In this document: piece after piece, positions 48,202 to 59,898 of the stretch
Position numbering within the stretch: the first letter of the stretch is position 1
How the letters are laid out: every line of letters starts with the position of its first letter
Source of the DNA: Metallyticus violacea
Lineage: Eukaryota > Arthropoda > Insecta > Mantodea > Metallyticidae
Direction: 5' to 3'
Assembly (NCBI GenBank): GCA_030762175.1
Contig: CM060840.1
Location: 37,846,501 to 37,910,500, forward strand
Length of the DNA stretch: 64,000 nt
Notes under the pieces: model-generated
The model's database searches: none
Told to the model about the DNA's origin: nothing
Seen by the model: only the letters and a program-made list of their open reading frames with translations
Program-made: the position numbers and the translations under genes

Positions 48202-49429
48202 ATGTCGTTGTTTTGCCACATTTATTACACTCAAGTTGGAATGATAGTGCGAAAACGGCGATCACTGCGGGAATGAGAAGGAAGTTTTGAGTACTAAAGT
48301 TAGAGAGAGACGTGCAATTTTGCTATCTGTGTCTAGACTTGTGGATGCAGTGCTATATAACAAGAGCTATACAGTCTTGTGAGAATTAATGTCGACAAGA
48401 AGGTATATTTGGTTTTATAAGTTATTCATTGCTAATAGATGTTTCCCTCCAATTCTACTTTAATATTAATTGTAGTTATTGCTTTTATTTGTTATCCTGG
48501 AAGTTGATCAATTTACTCATATCTTTAGCCGTTTTAATGTTTTATTTGGCAAGCTTTTTTATTCGTAATGGATATCACATCGAAGAAGAGAAGTAAAGTC
48601 CATTAATTTAGTAATATGACTCAGAGGCAGCTAGCAGTTGAATGTAATGTAAGTTTGAGTGTTGTTAATAATATAATTAGAAGAAAAAAATAGATTAGGT
48701 TCAATTTCTCCTCAAAGGAAAGGACGATATGACTGAAAACGAAAAACGTCCAGGAAAGATTACGCCTATCTAATCAGAATCAGCAAAATTAATGCTAAAA
48801 ATAACAGTTTTGATATACAAAAAGGTCTGGAAGCTGCAGGAGTGAAAATGGATGCTTCAACAAGTGCGTGTGTGGCTTCTGGAAGCTAGAAGGAAAACTC
48901 TATGAACAATTAGTAAACAACTATTGACGTACCCTATGAAGAAAAGGAGATGAATGGGCTGTAAAATATCATAACTGGATATAAGAAGAAGGGTTCTATT
49001 TTCTGATGAGAATCATTTTTGTGTGCAGGGGTTGAAGTCTTGGATGTAAAGAGAAGCGATGGAGAGGAAATATAGCCGAAGCACATCAAACAGACAGTAA
49101 AGTTGTCACAAAAGAAGATGTTTTGGGACTGTTTCGCAACCACAGGCACTAAATGTTTAATTCCTTTAACGGAATGATGAACGCGACAAGAACACCATAA
49201 TTTTACCAAAACTAAAGAGATTGGCAGAGGAACTGAATATGAAAATGTGATTTTCCAGCAAGAACTTGGTCCATCGATGCGTTAAAGACTTCATAATAAA
49301 AAATGATTTTCTTTGTTTGGACTGACCAGGAAATTCACCGGGCAGATGTCAAGAAATGGATGAGGAAGATTATTTTTTTATAACTAATGACAACTGTGCA
49401 AATCTTAAATTTCAAGAAACAACATCAAA

Positions 49430-49442
49430 TGAATTAATGGAG
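49430..49442 (+). repeat. 5' TSD of SINE-B copy 3
   Basis: tgaattaatggag, matching 11 of 13 bases with tgagttaatagag at 49711-49723. Confidence 0.7.
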
Positions 49443-49710
49443 TTTTTTAATAGTATTTAACACCCTTTTTACTACTTAGGTGGACACTGATGATGCATGA
49501 CATGAAATGATATATTTAGAAAGGATTTTTTTTTAAGAAAGGAAACCTTCCAGGCTTACGTTTAGGGTACCTCCCCAGCATTTGGCATTTACGAGTATTG
49601 AGAAAATCCTGGTAAAAACCACAGTCAAAGAGGACGGTTCTGGCGAAATCCGAACCCCAGATCTCCCGCTCACGAGTCCGCGCCTTAACGACCTCGACCA
49701 CACATGGCGG
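49443..49710 (-). repeat. SINE-B copy 3 (antisense)
   Basis: The plus strand shows ttaatagtatttaacaccc at the tail end, ggtacctccccagcatttgg in the body, and tccgaaccccagatctcccg then acgagtccgcgccttaacga in the head (decayed box B and box A region). It has accumulated more changes than copy 2, as has its TSD, which suggests an older insertion. It lies inside the Tc1 transposase relic. Confidence 0.9.
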
Positions 49711-49723
49711 TGAGTTAATAGAG
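49711..49723 (+). repeat. 3' TSD of SINE-B copy 3
   Basis: tgagttaatagag, imperfect copy of 49430-49442. Confidence 0.7.
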
Positions 49724-49790
49724 AAATCAACATTCGAAAGGGGAATATTTACATAATATTTTTAAATGGGAAATGTGTTTAAATCTTACA

Positions 49791-50430
49791 CCTGGCTAAT
49801 GTAAAGGCGACTGTTTGAAATATAATAGCACTAAACTATCTGCGGATTTCATCTAGTGTACATTGTTACTTCATTATAATCACTCCAATTGTTGGATTGG
49901 ACTAGCCAGCAAGTCAGGCAACCATTTTGTTATGCAAGAGGTAATATGGCAGATAAACGTTTGAGAAATGAATTGGCAATGCGGTACCACTGAGTGGCCT
50001 TTTCGTACCACAGATTTGACCGCTATTGATTTTGCAGTGTGAGAAATATTAAAATATTATATTTATTTGCGAACATTTCTGTTGTGGCACGCAAAGTATT
50101 CAGTCTGAATTTCATAACATGATCATCAAGAACCGCTGTAATAAGATTTGTACTTCTGTGTTAAAGAGGTGTAATCTTTTCTTTGAAAAGAAATGATAGC
50201 ACACGTCTAATCTATCTAATGTTGTAAATAACATGTTATGCATCTATTTATGTTTATAAATTAAAAGTTTATTGCATTTTTTGTCAACAGAGTCCTGTGT
50301 AATAGTAGTGTTTATTTATAACAATTTCTAGCAAAGAAATAATTAAGAAAACTGCAGTATACGCACAGTGCATACCATTCCTCATTTCAGAGATGTCAAA
50401 CATTAATTTTAATACTCCGCGTCCTGTTCA
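49791..50430. other. AT-rich DNA, no feature recognised
   Basis: The 3' end of the Tc1 element probably lies in the first part. No inverted repeat seen. Confidence 0.4.
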
Positions 50431-50727
50431 TCAGCGGCTGTACGATATTTGATGTTCATTATTTAAGCTCGCGAGGACGCGGTGACAAGCTTTGTATGTA
50501 GTCTGTATTAATTTAAACCTTCCCTTCTTTATCCCCCGCCCATCCGGAAGGTTCCGCTCGTGGAAACTATGCACCGTATTATTTAATTTTACGCTTAGTG
50601 ATGCTACTAATTGGTTCACATTTAGCTTCTCATAGTCCTCTGGGAGATACCCCCTGCATGTATTGCACGGGACATTTGGCGCAGCTCTGTGACATTTCTT
50701 TCTAACTGAGCTGCGTTGCCATGGATT
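50431..50727 (-). CDS. Unrecognised open frame in a GC-richer island (98 codons)
   Basis: On the minus strand a frame is open from just after a TAG (50728-50730) to a TGA at 50431-50433. It includes CHRAAPNVPCNTCRGYLPED and NLPDGRGIKKGRFKLIQ. There is no ATG at its start, but gtgttgctag at its upstream edge could serve as a weak splice acceptor, making this a terminal exon. Base composition and CpG content stand out from the AT-rich flanks. I recognise no domain. An unknown transposon fragment is equally possible. Confidence 0.3.
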   Translation of the reverse strand, partial: NPWQRSSVRKKCHRAAPNVPCNTCRGYLPEDYEKLNVNQLVASLSVKLNNTVHSFHERNLPDGRGIKKGRFKLIQTTYKACHRVLASLNNEHQISYSR

Positions 50728-51015
50728 CTAGCAACACGGCTTCCCTTTGTGTACCACGTGGGGAGATCTAGTATGTAACTTTCGAAATTACATGGGAAAA
50801 CAAGAATATTCGATAGAATGCATGCATGTTATGTTTCCTGTAAGCATGAACTTGCCTCACGAAACATACATTTATATCTTTGCAAGCACAACTTGAAAGT
50901 CGGTGTACATTACAAGAATCAACTTGTTTTAATCACATAATAATCTCCTTTTTAGTTGCTTTTTTGTATATATTTATTAATTTCTGCCAAGCTAGCACTA
51001 ATGATGGAAAACTGA

Positions 51016-51258
51016 ATGAGCACAGAACACCATGAAAAGCCTACAAAGAGAAAATTCCGCTTAGGTGGATTACCGCGTAAGAACCCATATTTATTAATCT
51101 ATTTTCAAGAGTGGTGCTATTTAGACTGGCTACTCGATGCAAATGTTAAATCTGTTAGTAGAGATATATACAAGCAGCTACAATATACTTTGCCTACTGG
51201 TTCCATGCATATAACGAACATTATGCTTCCACTTTTAATTTTCCCAGTTATGGAATAA
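51016..51258 (+). CDS. Unrecognised small open frame (80 codons)
   Basis: ATG to TAA, starting MSTEHHEKPTKRKFRLGG, with a basic N-terminal part and PRKNPYLLIYFQEW after it. The second block vaguely recalls the start of HMG-box-like domains (K.NPF..F..E), but the rest does not follow through. No splice or promoter evidence. It may be chance. Confidence 0.2.
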   Translation: MSTEHHEKPTKRKFRLGGLPRKNPYLLIYFQEWCYLDWLLDANVKSVSRDIYKQLQYTLPTGSMHITNIMLPLLIFPVME

Positions 51259-52529
51259 CATTAACTCCAAAATGCTACCAGATCTGTTACGTATACTATC
51301 GGTCGTGACATTTTGCCAACCAAAGAAAGATTGAGACATATACCCTGCCCGTTGCATGGGCAGTAGGAAACTCGTGCATCGGGTAATCAGCTGTGTGGTG
51401 CGACAACCGGTGTGGGTGCAATTAACAGCTTTTCTGCAGCATGTGCGTGGTTCCAACCTTACGTGTTAGTGTGGCCGGATTTTTCAAAAATACACACGTG
51501 GTGCTGCTGTGGATTTTGGCACCCAGGTTTATTATTGTGTTCATAATCATGAATGTGTTCAACAAGATATGTATCGCCGATATATGAAAATTGAAACGTG
51601 AATCATAAAAATTGTTTAAAGTATAGCTCGTATTTCAGCTATATTTGAAAATAAAAAAATTGTAATTTTTTTCAAATGTACTTTTATTAGTTTTGTTGCT
51701 ATTATATTTATTTCTCAGTATTTTTGTTCTTATTGTAATTTCATGTTTTTCAAATAAATAGTGATTTTAAAAAAGTTATATGGCAGATATAGCATACTTC
51801 AGCATTTGTGCAAACATGTTCACTCTTTTTACCATAAAAGTCGTTCACATGTCTTTTTGGAAATACTTCAATTTGTTCGCATTTTTAATATTTATTCTAT
51901 TTATTCATTTTTGGTTCTTACTCGTGAAGGGTGATAGATAATAGGGTTTTTTTTTGTGTTCAGTATTTATAACACCATGTGAATTTAGAATGCAGACGTT
52001 GGCTGTATTTTGGTATTCTTAGTTTCAAAATGTGACGCCTTAGCTGCGATATCTGGTAGCAAGGTTGAAACATTGATGAAAGCAAATATCAGTTCCCGAT
52101 CCGTTTCCCAATTTGAAGAAATTTGCCAGTTGATAAAATGTGAAGGTAGAGTCAAAATAAGTAAAATGATGTGAGTATATTAAATTGCACAATAGTGAAG
52201 AACAGCATGCAGAAATTTTGAAGATGGCTCAATTTATTTTTGCAATACCAGATCACAGTGGGAGTTTGAAATGTTATTTTCTCTAAGCAAACTGGATCAA
52301 AGAAAGGTATAGACCTACCGTAAATCCTGTGAAAGGATTTGCACACTTAAAATTTCATTTAAAACATTTTACAAGCTAATTAATATATGTTTGCAGCCTC
52401 GTGAGGATAAATGGAGAGCTGTCTGATGGAGAGGTGACGTTCTCCGGTTTAGAGAGCTGCGTGATAGGCGACCTTCGGGGTGTCGACATGCTGATCACAT
52501 GTCCTCCTTCAATACCGTTCTCTGTCAAT
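51259..52529. other. AT-rich DNA, no feature recognised
   Basis: Short T- and A-rich tracts only. Confidence 0.5.
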
Positions 52530-52635
52530 GAAGTCGTAAGGAGCAGGCAAAGGGAACAGAGATCGCTGCGGAGGCCATGGGCCAATCTCAGGAGAAGAAA
52601 TACAAGAAGAAGAAGAAGAAGAAGAAGAAGAAGAA
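52530..52635 (+). mobile_element. RTE-like LINE 3' end with (AAG)n tail
   Basis: REQRSLRRPWANLRRRN is a decayed version of the ending seen at 36838-36893 (QRSL..AKAH..L). A run of about ten AAG triplets follows (52603-52635). RTE-type LINEs commonly end in short simple repeats instead of poly(A). Confidence 0.5.
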
Positions 52636-55600
52636 AATATATGTTTGACTATTTGTATCATAACAAGGAATAGTTTAAAATAATTAGTTATAATGAGAAA
52701 TGTACGGTAAACGGCAAAGTGATAAAAATATTGAAATTTTATACCCGGAATGCGTTGATGAGGTCAGAATTTTCAGTTTTCAGAATATGACAACTCAAAT
52801 CATTTGACAGTGCACCTGTGGCTGTGTGGATTTGGGTTCAATAAATGAAGTGTGTCTGATATCCGACAGTTTGAAATATGTGTTCTTTGATTATTTTAAA
52901 CGATTTATGTCATTCCCGTGAGAGTTGAGCTGTAGTGATTAACAGTATGGTCAGAGTGGCCAATAATAACTTATTCTTCTAGCATCATCAGCAAATGACA
53001 GTGGGGGATATGTTAGTGTAGCATCGAATACATTGGACATCTAACCGATATCGAAGAAAGTATATTAATAAACATATAGAATATATCTACCGAGAACAAA
53101 AAATTTCCTTCAGTACCGAAAAAGAAATTTTATGGCGATTATAATAAACACAATGGAGAATGTTTTGCAATATACAGTTGGTTTTCGAGAATAAAAGCAA
53201 TAGCATCAGAATCAACAGATAAATAATGGAAACTTATGTTCTCCCAGTTTTTTTTTTTTTTTTTTTTTTTTGCTCAAAATACAACGCAGAAAGGATAGGG
53301 GGAAGAAAACTGCTGGAAGTACCCCAAAGGAAGATAGGAAGGAAAATACAAGTGAGTGTAAAAGACAAAATCCACAATAAGAACAGGATTAAAAGATACT
53401 GCCTTATCAGAAATTTATCTCAAATGATCGGAGACAAAGATGAACCTATCGATTTAATTATTTTGGTACATTAATGACATAGATAATTAGAATAACTTAT
53501 ATATCATATTAAGAAAATATTGTGACACGGGTACTTTGGTATTGTATATGTGTTGACGTATACAGCAATATGCCCTGGTAGGGGTCGTCAGAATTGATAT
53601 TAAGAAATGTATGACTGGAGGGGGAGGTTGGTGTATGCGTGGATAAACATGATGCGCTAGTTTCTTAAAGCAGTTTCCTTTGATTTCCTCTTTCTTTCCT
53701 GAAACGTGAAGCCGAACGATCGAACCCAGATCCCTGCAGGGATAAGATACCTATTATTGGCTCACATATGTAAACTAAGTACCAATAAACTAACTTTATC
53801 ATGAAATTATCAGTATAATTTGATTTCTAACGATAATTGGTTTTAAACTACTTTCTTTAATACTTGTTAGTTAATTTAGAAAAAGGATGAGACCAATAAA
53901 AGAATATTTAGTTCTGATTATACCCCCTAATGTCGCATTATTAGTTACTAATGAGTTGGCGGCGGACAGTTATTTAGTAACGCAATAATATCAAAATATT
54001 TATAGAACTATAGAAGAGACAATGAAGAAATTAAAGCCATAATTTTATAAGATTTTATCTTATTCTGTAGTAACGAACGTGGATAGTTAAATAGAAACAA
54101 GACAGTTAAAATGTAATTCTTATGTTCAAAGAAGAATTGCATACTTCTAGACAATATTCCTAATGTTAATGTAAAGAAAAATTTAAGAAAAAGTTATGAT
54201 AATATAACTGGGAAAGCCATTTGCACAAAATTCCTGATTCGTTTTTAAAAGTATTAATCTTGAAGTATGTAAAGACAATCTTAAGGCTACTGGAAGTTTA
54301 AACTCTGAATGCATACAAATTGCATAGCGTTTTCTCAGGTTTGAGCAGTGTCCTATTACAAGCTATTGGCTAGCAGGCATTTTATTACAGAACGCACGCA
54401 TATTCATAACTTGGCTATCGGTCACTGTCACTTCTCTTACTTGTCAATCACTTCAATTGTAAGATGCACGACGAACATTGACGTTCTGGGTGTACTGAAA
54501 GGGTGAGATATTGACATTATATTAATATGAAAAATATTTCCATTTGAGGGAAGTGACGCATCAGGTCTCTCTGCTGAAATTAATCGCCAATAGAAATTTC
54601 AGTTTCACGTCAACATGATTTATAGTCCAGCTCGGGGAGTATGGATGCTGTTAAAGAATGTTCCTTTGGACCTAGATACAGGACAAATAGATTGAATTGA
54701 AAAAGATTTCAGGAAAAGGAGCTTCAAAAGTTATCTAATATATTCCGTGGACACCTTAGATACATTCTTTGTAATTCTACATCGACATAAAGTCGTTGCT
54801 ATGCAATCTTCATTGGCATTCGTGTTATTTATAATGGGTGGAAAATGCTAATACTGTGTCAGTATTTATGTTCACTACATACAACTAAAGCTAGGAATGA
54901 TCTTTTCATTTGATACTCTGATGGTTGCACATAATGTATCGAAGCAGTTTATGAAATAGAATCACACAAATAAAGACTTGCTAACCCGTTCTAGAAAAGG
55001 AGGTGTGTATATATATATGTTTGTTTTTGTTTTTGTTTGTTACGGCTATGAGGAACTACCAATCACTTACTGAAGTTCCTGTTGGGTAATAAGTACTCTA
55101 CTGAAGAAAATAAACATTAGTTCTTCCAAGTGTATGCGTTTGTTTGTACACAAATGCTGACTTGAAACTTTAGTGTTGCATTACCTTTTTTTCAAAGTGT
55201 TATCGAATTAGACAGATTATTCTGTCATTTAGGTTAGGATCAAATACTGAAAATGGATTAGTTGTGATATATCAATGAAAGAATAGGAAAATATTAGATG
55301 TGTGAATCATAGATGAATTCTGCCATGTCGCAGTGTGGTCATACACTTCGCAATAGATGAACTGATAACATTTCTTAAAGGCGATACCTTGCTTTCTAAG
55401 CACTTGGCGAGTATGCTCGTGTCGATCCTGGAACAACACATCACGGCCGGGGCTAATATTAATTCAGTTCACGTATTCTAAAATGTTTTAATTGAATTAA
55501 ATTACCTGTATTGCGTGTCGTGCGCAATCTGATTATCAGTTAACATTTCCTACATAGTAAAAATAAGTTTACCACTTTGTATAAAATAATATTAATAAAC

Positions 55601-58281
55601 ATGATGTCAAAAACTTACCCTAATGACAGTTAAATTTGGAGATAAGTTTTTTATAATCACTAAAAGCAGTGAAAGGAGAAATGTTTAATTTGTTGCTGCA
55701 AAATATGTACTTATATGTATTTATATGCAGGAAGAAGAACAAACAAATTAGGGAAATTGTTTATGTAGAGTCTCGTTTCATAATTAATAAGTTTAACTCA
55801 AAATGAATGAGGTTGGTTTCAAAATTAGAAACTTTAAAGTGATTTAATACTCGGTGGCATGTAATTGCATTACATCCTACAAAAATATGGCATTTAACTA
55901 TCCGTTTGTAGTTCATAAGAATGTGCAACATTCAAACGATTAGGTTTTGTTTTGATAGTCATAGATAAACTACGGCATTTCAACTTGAAGACATGTAGGT
56001 GTCAAAATTATACTTGCACCTGCCAAGTTCAGACTTTTCGGAATCAATGACAGAGGAAACCAGTCTTGTTTTCAACATATGAGGGAACACTATGCTTTCC
56101 TTTCTAATGCGATAACAATTTCAAAGACAAGTGAGGTAAAAACTTAATTTATGAATTTGTTTAAATATCATCGCCGTTACCTATTTCAGAAGATTTGCGA
56201 TCTAACATAATTGCATTCAGTGCATTATATTCTTAGAATGTCTCCCTGCCAAAAATAATTGTTGGTAAACTTCCAAGGTCTCTCACTTTAGCACAACCAA
56301 GCTGCCTTGGCGGATAACTTCGGCACGTAATAAATCGCTGCAGAACCTTTCCACAGTCTTAGTTTAAATGGGTACCTGATGAAGTGCGGATATCTATTTT
56401 AAAATTAACAACTTTTTTCAGGGCCTCAGTACTGATACACCATGTGCCTAAATAATGTGAGAAGTCTTCCCTAAAAGCATGTTTTGTTCAAATTTTCTAT
56501 TTAACTATTCATTTGCAGACTTTGATGAACTGTTTGTCATCTTCTCACTAATAGCTTATCTCCGGTAATGGTCATCATAATAATTTTTAAGTTTTATTTT
56601 TTCAGTTCTGTTTCTCCTGTCGTATTTCGAAATTATTATGATTCGCTATCTATTATTGTCTCAATAATCAGATTATGCTTTTAACCAGACTCAATTTTAT
56701 ACATTATAGTTCTTATAAATAATTTTTTTAATTTTTTTTATAAATGAAATAATCAAACATGTCGCTAAAAACGGACAAACTTTTTCATACCTGTTATCAC
56801 AGATGTATGGTCAGAAAACAGTACATTCTACTTGGGCTATTAGACTAGGTAACACAAATTAACACATTTTGTTTATATTAATCTTTTTAGTGTCTATGGT
56901 GATATGATTGTAAAAGTGATATTTCTTCATTGTTAATATTTTGGATATAATAATGAATCCTTATATTTTATTTAAAAAAAAACCAACATGACAATATAAC
57001 TAGAGGCCCATAGAGAAATCTAATATACAATAAATTCTAAAATTGTTTAAATAAGTATAAAAATAATAAATAGCACTGAATTTTCAGTATAATAATGCCG
57101 TCATTTGAAAATGTACATTAGAAATATTTTTCCTTTCATGTGCCTTTGACGTCTCTGCAAGTACTATGACTCATACATAATCTCCCATTATAGCGCAGAT
57201 CTCTTATACCTTTTTCCATAAGGTGAATGTGCTGATGAAAGGTTCGCCATGTTCCTCGCTTATATCTCATAAATCCGGTTTAAAGCAATCAAATTCTCAA
57301 TCACTTCTTTGTAATTCTCACTTTGCCACAAAATCATTGCACTGCGCTCTAAAGCTCCTCAAAAAGTGTGTCCATCAAGAATAATTACATCCATAAGTTT
57401 TTAGATTGTAGCAACACTCGGAGCTGAGGCCTGGTAAAATTTTCAGTTTTTATTTTTGCTTCCGATAATTTGGAGAATATTTATCTGACGAGACTTGGGG
57501 CCTATGAGAAATATTCAAAACTTTGATAAATTGATATTGTACTAGCTCTATTGGGGGGGAGGGACTTAGTTGCTATAAAAGTTTGCCCTGCATGTCCACT
57601 TTTATCAAATAGATAATCGATTATCATTGCTTTTACTGCCATTTGCTATTTCTTTCCTATTGGTTCATATATTAGACTTGATCAGTCATCATTGATGAGA
57701 ACATTTCTCTTCTTCTCAATCAGGGCATGATTTATATCACTTCATATGTGTACTCCGGAATTATTAAAGAATAATCAGGGAAATGTAACATGTTCCTTAG
57801 AAATATTGCCGAGATAATAGAGATAGTATATCGTAATGATGTGAGATGTGGAAAACTGGGTGAAGGAACAGCTAAAGCACTTTACGGAAGGGTGAACCAC
57901 AATAGAAACTCGGATTGCAACTGAACGCTATACTAAATACAATTTGAACTTAACACAGCGTTTGCAATTGTAAATGTATCAGCTAATTTAGGCTTGAAAG
58001 ATCATTGTACCAGAAAATGAGTTTGTATTATTTCCATTATACAGATTTGTTGCTCACTACTTTCCCAGTGCATTCTCTTTGCAAATACCCGTAGGTATCA
58101 CTCTGCAGGTCTGTTGCTCTGCCTTTTTACTAAGCTATTACTTTCTCGTCAGCGTCAAATCTCAACTCACAGATGGCAACTTTTAGAGGAAGGAATGAAG
58201 AGAAGGTTAGTAACCTCTGTTCAGGTGCGTAGACTTGTCCGTGGCTTCATGTTTTCTTGAAAAAGTCGGGAATTATTAGAG
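52636..58281. other. AT-rich DNA with poly(T) at 53248-53271
   Basis: No confident gene, SINE or transposon protein. A near-consensus box-B-like element occurs near 53725 on the minus strand (GGGTTCGATCG) without a convincing box A. (TA)n and (TTTTTG)n short tracts near 55010-55040. Confidence 0.45.
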
Positions 58282-58425
58282 TTTAATTTTTATTTCTCAT
58301 GTCTTTAGTCTAACTTAGCTTTATATATATATAGCCCAACTTGTCTACTTAGCTTATTGAGGTCTGTCATAATTCTCTCTCTTCCTGGTTTTCTGAGAAA
58401 TACAGTATTATCCGAAAATCATGAA
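58282..58425 (-). pseudogene. RTE-like reverse-transcriptase palm fragment
   Basis: The minus strand reads FSDNTVFLRKPGRERIM, then TDLNKLSRQVGLYIYIKLS, a stop, then TKDMRNKN. This is the FADDTV.L......L...L...S..VGL.(MN)..KTK.M.NK stretch of the RTE-type palm/thumb region, with Ser-Asp-Asn in place of Ala-Asp-Asp. Neither side continues readably. Confidence 0.65.
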
Positions 58426-59230
58426 AACTAGAAAATTTTCCAGATACTGCTAATGATTTAAAGCTATAGCCAACTTTAATTTTTTGATCGCGGCATTAAT
58501 CAGTTAAAACATTTTAAGCTTCATTGTTGTTGTAACCATGTTTCTTTAAAACAGATATTATATTAACCAATTAGGCTTCTAGAATGTTTAAATAAAATTG
58601 TATGTTTTCATCTTAAATACTTGAAAACCTTGAGATTAACAATTGTAAAAATTCTTAACAGGTCTTAATTACTGTACAGTTTAATTAATCTATAGTAAAA
58701 CATTCTGCGCAAGTGACATTTTGAAATAAGGAAAATAACATTTAAAGCGTAAGAAAATAACAATGAAAACTTTATATGGTGTAACTCATATGAATGATAT
58801 AAGGAACATTTAAATATGCCACAGAGACTGACTCAAAATCTCAAAAGTACAAGTTCTAAAACATGGAAAGACTTGAACTATTTTACGGTTAAAATATAAA
58901 TATTTTTAAACAAATTCCTCAAAAATTAACTTATGCCTACTATTTAAATGCGTATATAAAGAAGAAGGTTCTGTACTTTACAGAAACAATAAACAATATT
59001 AAAGTATTTGGAATGCGCTATATGAATAAAAAGTAGAAACATATAAGTATATTAATAAAAATATTTTGTATAATTTCTGAAAATTCTATGAAAGAAATAT
59101 CATTTTAAATGTCTTGGACAATGAATAAGAGAATCAAATAATGCCTACAAGAAATGAAATGAAATACTCAAGATTACTACATAAATTTTTATAAAAGGCA
59201 ATAGTAGATTTATTGGGGAGTAGCAGTAAT
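58426..59230. other. AT-rich DNA, no feature recognised
   Basis: Very AT-rich, no coding signal. Confidence 0.5.
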
Positions 59231-59253
59231 GGTAGTGGTAGTGGTAGTGGTAG
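59231..59253. repeat. (GGTAGT)n short tract
   Basis: About four hexamer units. Confidence 0.8.
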
Positions 59254-59424
59254 AAAATAAAATTTGTTGTGACAAGTTTACAAGTACACAAATAATTATA
59301 ACTCTTACATGTGCCTTATGGCCGTAAATGCTATCGTCCATTTAGCAACCAAATGCATCATACCCAAGAGCGTCAACATTTGCTATGATTACCTTCGTCT
59401 TTATACATACAATTACGAATATAC

Positions 59425-59898
59425 TTACCTACATCCATACACACACCAACATATATATATCACATATTTACTATAAATAGTTTCATATACATACACATAT
59501 ATACAAACCCTTGGAACCCTTAACTTCCAGCCCCTTCCCGTTACTGACTCTTCCACACCAATTACTTTGCGTTCTTCTATAGCCATTACCCTTCTTTGTC
59601 GGGTGTTCGAAAAAATATCCCGACTTGAGTATGTATCTCTCATGCACCAACTCCAGGAAGTGTTCACACTTCTTTTGGAAGTCAAAAATTGTGGTGGTAA
59701 ATGCTCATTTCTTAAAAGCTCCGTTTCCCTGCATTCTGCCTTAACATATGGCCTGGTATCGATTTCTCCGTACGCCGAGCACATTCTTTCCCCAGAAACA
59801 TCAATTATTTTATTTCCTTTCCAAGTGCCTAATCTGAGCCGTGTGAGTTCACTTCTTTCTTCTCTCCCACAGCCACCTAAGTAATTTCCCTCCCCCAC
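59425..59898 (-). pseudogene. Possible LINE C-terminal tail (157-codon open frame)
   Basis: The minus strand contains SELTRLRLGTWKGN, then MCSAYGEIDTRPYVKAEC, then RNEHLPPQFL. In many LINE proteins an (L)TRLR.G motif precedes a CxxCG..(E)...H...C motif near the C-terminus. Here the second Cys is Tyr and the His is Tyr. The frame is long for this AT-rich region and its first two thirds are GC-richer. Alternative: an unknown protein fragment. The opposite-strand frame 59567-59884 is a shadow. Confidence 0.4.

Larger units (their letters stand above)
48568..49790 (+). pseudogene. Tc1/mariner transposase relic, interrupted by SINE-B
   Basis: From an ATG at 48568 (MDITSKKRSK) decayed frames give TQRQLAVECNVSLSVVNNII, a helix-turn-helix of the Tc1 DNA-binding region. 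Then GLEAAGVKMDAST, WLLEARRK, KQLLTYPMKK and VLFSDENHFCVQG (first catalytic Asp region) follow. Next come KKMFWDCF, GMMNAT, FQQELGP (second Asp region, here Glu) and LD, a stop, then PGNSP (the WPGNSPDLNPIENLW block). Block order and spacing fit a Tc1-like transposase of ~340 residues. There are more than six stops or frameshifts, and SINE-B copy 3 sits near the C-terminal end. Terminal inverted repeats were not found by eye. Confidence 0.85.

Noticed and set aside
59567..59884. 105-codon plus-strand frame
   Set aside because: Antisense shadow of the more protein-like minus-strand frame at 59425-59898.
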